From Limisphaera sp026417315 (lineage in GTDB: Bacteria; Verrucomicrobiota; Verrucomicrobiia; Limisphaerales; Limisphaeraceae), in contig NZ_JBMVQY010000001.1 of the NCBI RefSeq assembly GCF_049537125.1, positions 1,798,001 to 1,862,000 of the forward strand: a DNA stretch of 64,000 nucleotides, written 5' to 3'. This document shows, one piece after another, positions 61,199-64,000 of this stretch. Position 1 is the first letter of the stretch; every line of letters begins with the position of its first letter. The notes under the pieces are model-generated. The model saw only the letters and a program-made list of their open reading frames with translations, was not told where the DNA came from and ran no database searches. Both the position numbers and the translations under genes were made by a program.

Positions 61199-62938
61199 AT
61201 GCAGTTGCCTTCTTCCATCCTGCAAGACCGTCTCCGCGCCGCCGTGGCGGCCGTTTGTCCGGAGGCGGATCTGCAATCGGTGCAGGTGCGGCCGTGTCCC
61301 GATCCCAAATTCGGCGATTACCAGGCCACGGCCTTGATGGCGCTGGCCAAGGCGCGCCGAACCAACCCGCGTCAACTGGCTTCCGAGGTCCTGGCCCGGT
61401 TGGAAGCACAGGACTTGTGTGAAACCGTGGAGGTGGCCGGCCCCGGATTCGTCAACTTCCGGTTGCGGCCCCAAGCCGTGGCCGATGCCGTGGCGGCCGC
61501 GGCGGAAGAGGAGCTGCCCTTCGTGAACCGGGCCGCGCAGCCGCGCACCATCGTCATCGACTTCAGCTCGCCCAACGTCGCCAAGCCCATGCACGTGGGC
61601 CATATCCGGTCCACCATCCTGGGCGACTGCCTTGCGCGCGTGTTCCGGCAGCTGGGCCATCGCGTCATCACGGACAATCACCTGGGGGACTGGGGCACCC
61701 AGTTCGGCATGCTCCTGCTGGGATGGAAACGGTTCCTCGATCCGGACAACCTGGCGCGGGACCCGATCTCCGAAATGGAGCGGCTTTACAAAACGGTGCA
61801 TGCCGCCTGCCAGGAGGACCCCGCCATGATGGAAGCCGCCCGACGAGAGCTGGTGCGGTTGCAAGCCGGCGATCCCGAAAACCGGGCGATCTGGCAGGAA
61901 ATGACCGCCCGTTCCCGGGCCGAATTCGATCGCATCTACGAGCGGTTGGGCGTTCGTTTCGACTACACCCTGGGCGAAAGCTTTTATCACCCCCGCCTCC
62001 AAGCCATGGTGGACGAGCTGGTCCGGCTCGGTCTGGCCCGCGAAAGCGAGGGCGCCAAGGTGATCTTTTTTGACGACCTCCCGGATCTCAAGGACACCCC
62101 GCTGATCATCCAGAAAAGCGACGGTGCCTTCAATTACGCCACCACCGACCTCGCCACCCTGGCCTACCGCATCGAAACCTGGCACCCGGACGAAATCCTC
62201 TACGTGACCGACGGGCGCCAGCAATTGCACTTCCGTCAGGTGTTCGCCGCGTTCCGCAAGTGGCGCCCCGAGGCCGCCGGCGTGAAACTGGTCCACGTCT
62301 GGTTCGGCTCAATCCTGGGCGAAGATGGCAGGCCCTTCAAAACGCGTTCCGGAGAGACCGTGAAGCTGGCGGACCTGCTGGATGAAGCCGAGGAACGTGC
62401 GCTCCAAGTGGTCAGCGCCAAACAGCCCGACCTTCCGGAAGACCTGCGCCGGCGCATCGCTCGCGTCGTTGGTCTGGGCGCGGTCAAATACGCCGACCTC
62501 CTTTCCAACCGACAGAGCGACTACGTCTTCAGTTGGGAGAGGATGCTCTCGTTGACCGGCAATACCGCTCCCTACCTCCAATACGCGTATGCCCGCATCG
62601 CCAGCATCTTCCGCAAGGGCGGCCTGAGCCCCGAAACCGCCCGCGCCGCCGTGGCTCAAGGTTTCCGCCTCCAAACCCCCGAGGAACTGGCCCTGGGCCG
62701 GCACCTGCTCGATTTCGGTCTGGTGCTGGAGGCCGTGGCCGAGGATTACCGGCCCAATTACCTGTGCAACTACCTGTTCGAGTTGGCGGGGCGATTCACT
62801 CGCTTCTATGAGACCTGTCCGGTGCTCAAGGCCCCCGAGCCGGAACGGACCCATCGACTCTACTTGTGCGAGGTAACCGCCCGCGTGCTGCGCCTGGGAC
62901 TGGATGCCCTGGGGGTGGAAGTGCTGGAGCAGATGTGA
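61199..62938 (+). CDS. argS: Arginyl-tRNA synthetase
   Basis: 579 residues from ATG 61199; a GTG at 61175 would add 8. The N-terminal Add-1 domain (~10-95; PDPKFGDYQATALMALAK) is followed by the class I signature SSPNVAKPMHVGHIRST, the arginine-binding DNHLGDWGTQFG, and GEDGRPFKTRSGETVKL in place of a canonical KMSKS, as is usual for ArgRS. The C-terminal DALR anticodon domain is complete (LQYAYARIASIFRKG, TRFYETCPVL). It charges all tRNA-Arg, including the CCT isoacceptor at 32.8 kb. Confidence 0.96.
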   Translation: MQLPSSILQDRLRAAVAAVCPEADLQSVQVRPCPDPKFGDYQATALMALAKARRTNPRQLASEVLARLEAQDLCETVEVAGPGFVNFRLRPQAVADAVAAAAEEELPFVNRAAQPRTIVIDFSSPNVAKPMHVGHIRSTILGDCLARVFRQLGHRVITDNHLGDWGTQFGMLLLGWKRFLDPDNLARDPISEMERLYKTVHAACQEDPAMMEAARRELVRLQAGDPENRAIWQEMTARSRAEFDRIYERLGVRFDYTLGESFYHPRLQAMVDELVRLGLARESEGAKVIFFDDLPDLKDTPLIIQKSDGAFNYATTDLATLAYRIETWHPDEILYVTDGRQQLHFRQVFAAFRKWRPEAAGVKLVHVWFGSILGEDGRPFKTRSGETVKLADLLDEAEERALQVVSAKQPDLPEDLRRRIARVVGLGAVKYADLLSNRQSDYVFSWERMLSLTGNTAPYLQYAYARIASIFRKGGLSPETARAAVAQGFRLQTPEELALGRHLLDFGLVLEAVAEDYRPNYLCNYLFELAGRFTRFYETCPVLKAPEPERTHRLYLCEVTARVLRLGLDALGVEVLEQM

Positions 62939-63608
62939 ACCGGGGGTGTTTCCACCCGTTGACCGTCCGACCCCATGGCGGAGACCTCCGGTTCCGCGCC
63001 CGGAAATCCCGCTGCCGCTGCGCTGGTTACCTGGAGCTGATCGTTGCACCTTCGCAGGAATCTGGGCGCAGAGTTGGTCGACGGTCCAACTCGTGCGGGG
63101 CTCTGCGCCGGGTCGTTGCCTGTGCCCACCAGATCGCCGCGATGCCGGCCACTTTCCCGACCACACCCGTCCCGCTTTTCGCCGGACCCTGCGGAGTCCG
63201 GGCGCCGCGAGGGTTGTGATTCTGGCTGCGACTGCATGCCTTCGATCAGCCGTCTTGGTGGCACGGCGCCCGGATCCCTCGGGCCCACCACGCCCCTGAG
63301 CCCGTTGGAAAACGCTTGCTGGCGCTGCATGCGCCACTTGCCTGCGATCTCGAGGCGTTCCGGTCGGCGGGGCTCTGCTTCAAAAGCGTTCACGCCTTTG
63401 CTCCGCAGTCGCAGGCGCCAACCCATGCAACTCCGGCAGCGTGGCTGGCAGGGCGCCCCGGCTCGGCCGGTGCCGACTGGAAATCTTGCCACCGTGTTTC
63501 ATCCGCGGCCCTGAAGCCGCCGCGAGCGGCGAGCCCGCCTCATGCGATCGACAGCGCCCCATGGGTGCGCTTCGACCGGGAGCGCACAACGTTTCGCAGG
63601 CTCAGCGC
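62939..63608. other. Intergenic region, no gene seen
   Basis: 670 bases between the convergent argS and PHP-domain genes. Open frames on both strands have low-complexity translations. No terminator with a clear U run was found for argS. Confidence 0.45.
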
Positions 63609-64000
63609 CTATCGGGGGAACCCGCGGCGTTGCACGGGCTTTTCTCCGTCGGGTTTGGGCATCCACATATCCTGCCAGCCCAAACCGCATTCCCGCACCA
63701 TGCGCAGCCCGTAGGTGTTGGGGAGGATCTGCCGATCCGGGTTGTTGGTGCCGAGGGTGAACTTCACTCCGGCCGCTTTGGCCTGGCGGATGAAATCCGG
63801 TTTGGGAAGCTCGAGTCGGCTGTTGATCTCAATGGCGACCCCATTGCGCGCCGCCGCCTCGATCACACGGCGCTTGCGCTCGGGTGTCCACAGGGTGTCG
63901 TATTCCGCCGCCAGCACGTCCGGCAGGTAGGTGGGATTGGCGTAGAAGTCGATCGGCTCGGTCTCCAGGATGCGCACGATGGTGTTCACCAGGTGGTCCA
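63609..64000 (-). CDS. PHP-domain metal-dependent phosphoesterase, C-terminal part
   Basis: The last ~130 codons of a minus-strand gene that enters from beyond the window; the frame is open through 64000. The fragment contains IDFYANPTYLPDVLAAEY, IEAAARNGVAIEINSRLELP, FIRQAKAAGVKFTLGTNN and NTYGLRMVRECGLGWQDMW, which fit the second half of a PHP-fold TIM barrel of the histidinol-phosphatase/PolX-type group. The metal-binding N-terminal HxH motif is outside the window. The specific activity is unknown. Confidence 0.8.
   Translation of the reverse strand, partial: DHLVNTIVRILETEPIDFYANPTYLPDVLAAEYDTLWTPERKRRVIEAAARNGVAIEINSRLELPKPDFIRQAKAAGVKFTLGTNNPDRQILPNTYGLRMVRECGLGWQDMWMPKPDGEKPVQRRGFPR

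Overview
The window is GC-rich bacterial DNA that looks like a free-living member of the Verrucomicrobiota, probably near Limisphaerales/Pedosphaerales. This is an inference from several traits seen together: autotransporter-associated beta-strand repeat (PATR) proteins without a barrel, a PEP-CTERM sorting signal, DUF1080 proteins, many secreted polysaccharide-degrading enzymes, palindromic REP elements with GTAG heads, and long non-coding gaps. No phage, insertion sequence or CRISPR array was found.

Layout. 1-9.4 kb: the tail of a probable helical-repeat protein, lnt (minus), a divergent GH78 alpha-L-rhamnosidase, a secreted LamG-like protein, maf, and glnS (minus). 9.5-13.4 kb: tRNA-Leu(CAG) with a clear promoter, a REP/REPIN region, a copper P-type ATPase and a convergent Crp/Fnr regulator. 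13.8-23.7 kb: a pectin/hemicellulose block with a GH5 enzyme, a GH27-NPCBM-PL11 fusion and a PL11-PATR fusion. With the GH78 enzyme this suggests attack on rhamnogalacturonan I and its galactose side chains. 24.3-32.8 kb: a LysM lipoprotein, a small exopolysaccharide export set (outer-membrane barrel, Wzc-type tyrosine kinase, Wza-type lipoprotein, FHA membrane protein), an MFS transporter and tRNA-Arg(CCT). 33.2-39.9 kb, minus strand: nth, lipM-like, prmC, murA and a small membrane protein in one probable operon, then a cysteine synthase-rhodanese pair.

40.1-49.6 kb: a plus-strand run of beta-propeller sensor kinase, NarL-type regulator, GH2 enzyme, PflX-like radical SAM protein and a probable GH101/GH129-like enzyme. 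49.6-56.4 kb: a DUF1080 protein (minus) and a 1768-residue PATR protein with a strong terminator. 57.1-60.4 kb: a promoter, a complete cobalamin riboswitch, a terminator-like hairpin, and two genes whose secreted products share the same N-terminal domain; the first carries PEP-CTERM. 60.6-64 kb: a PtsN-type EIIA, argS, and a PHP-domain fragment.

The strongest candidate for an undescribed system is the B12-riboswitch unit at 57.1-60.4 kb, a possible surface system for capturing cobamides. Next are the GH27-PL11 fusion, the intrinsic terminator abutting the start codon of the tyrosine kinase gene, and a set of promoters placed so close to start codons that the transcripts should be leaderless.
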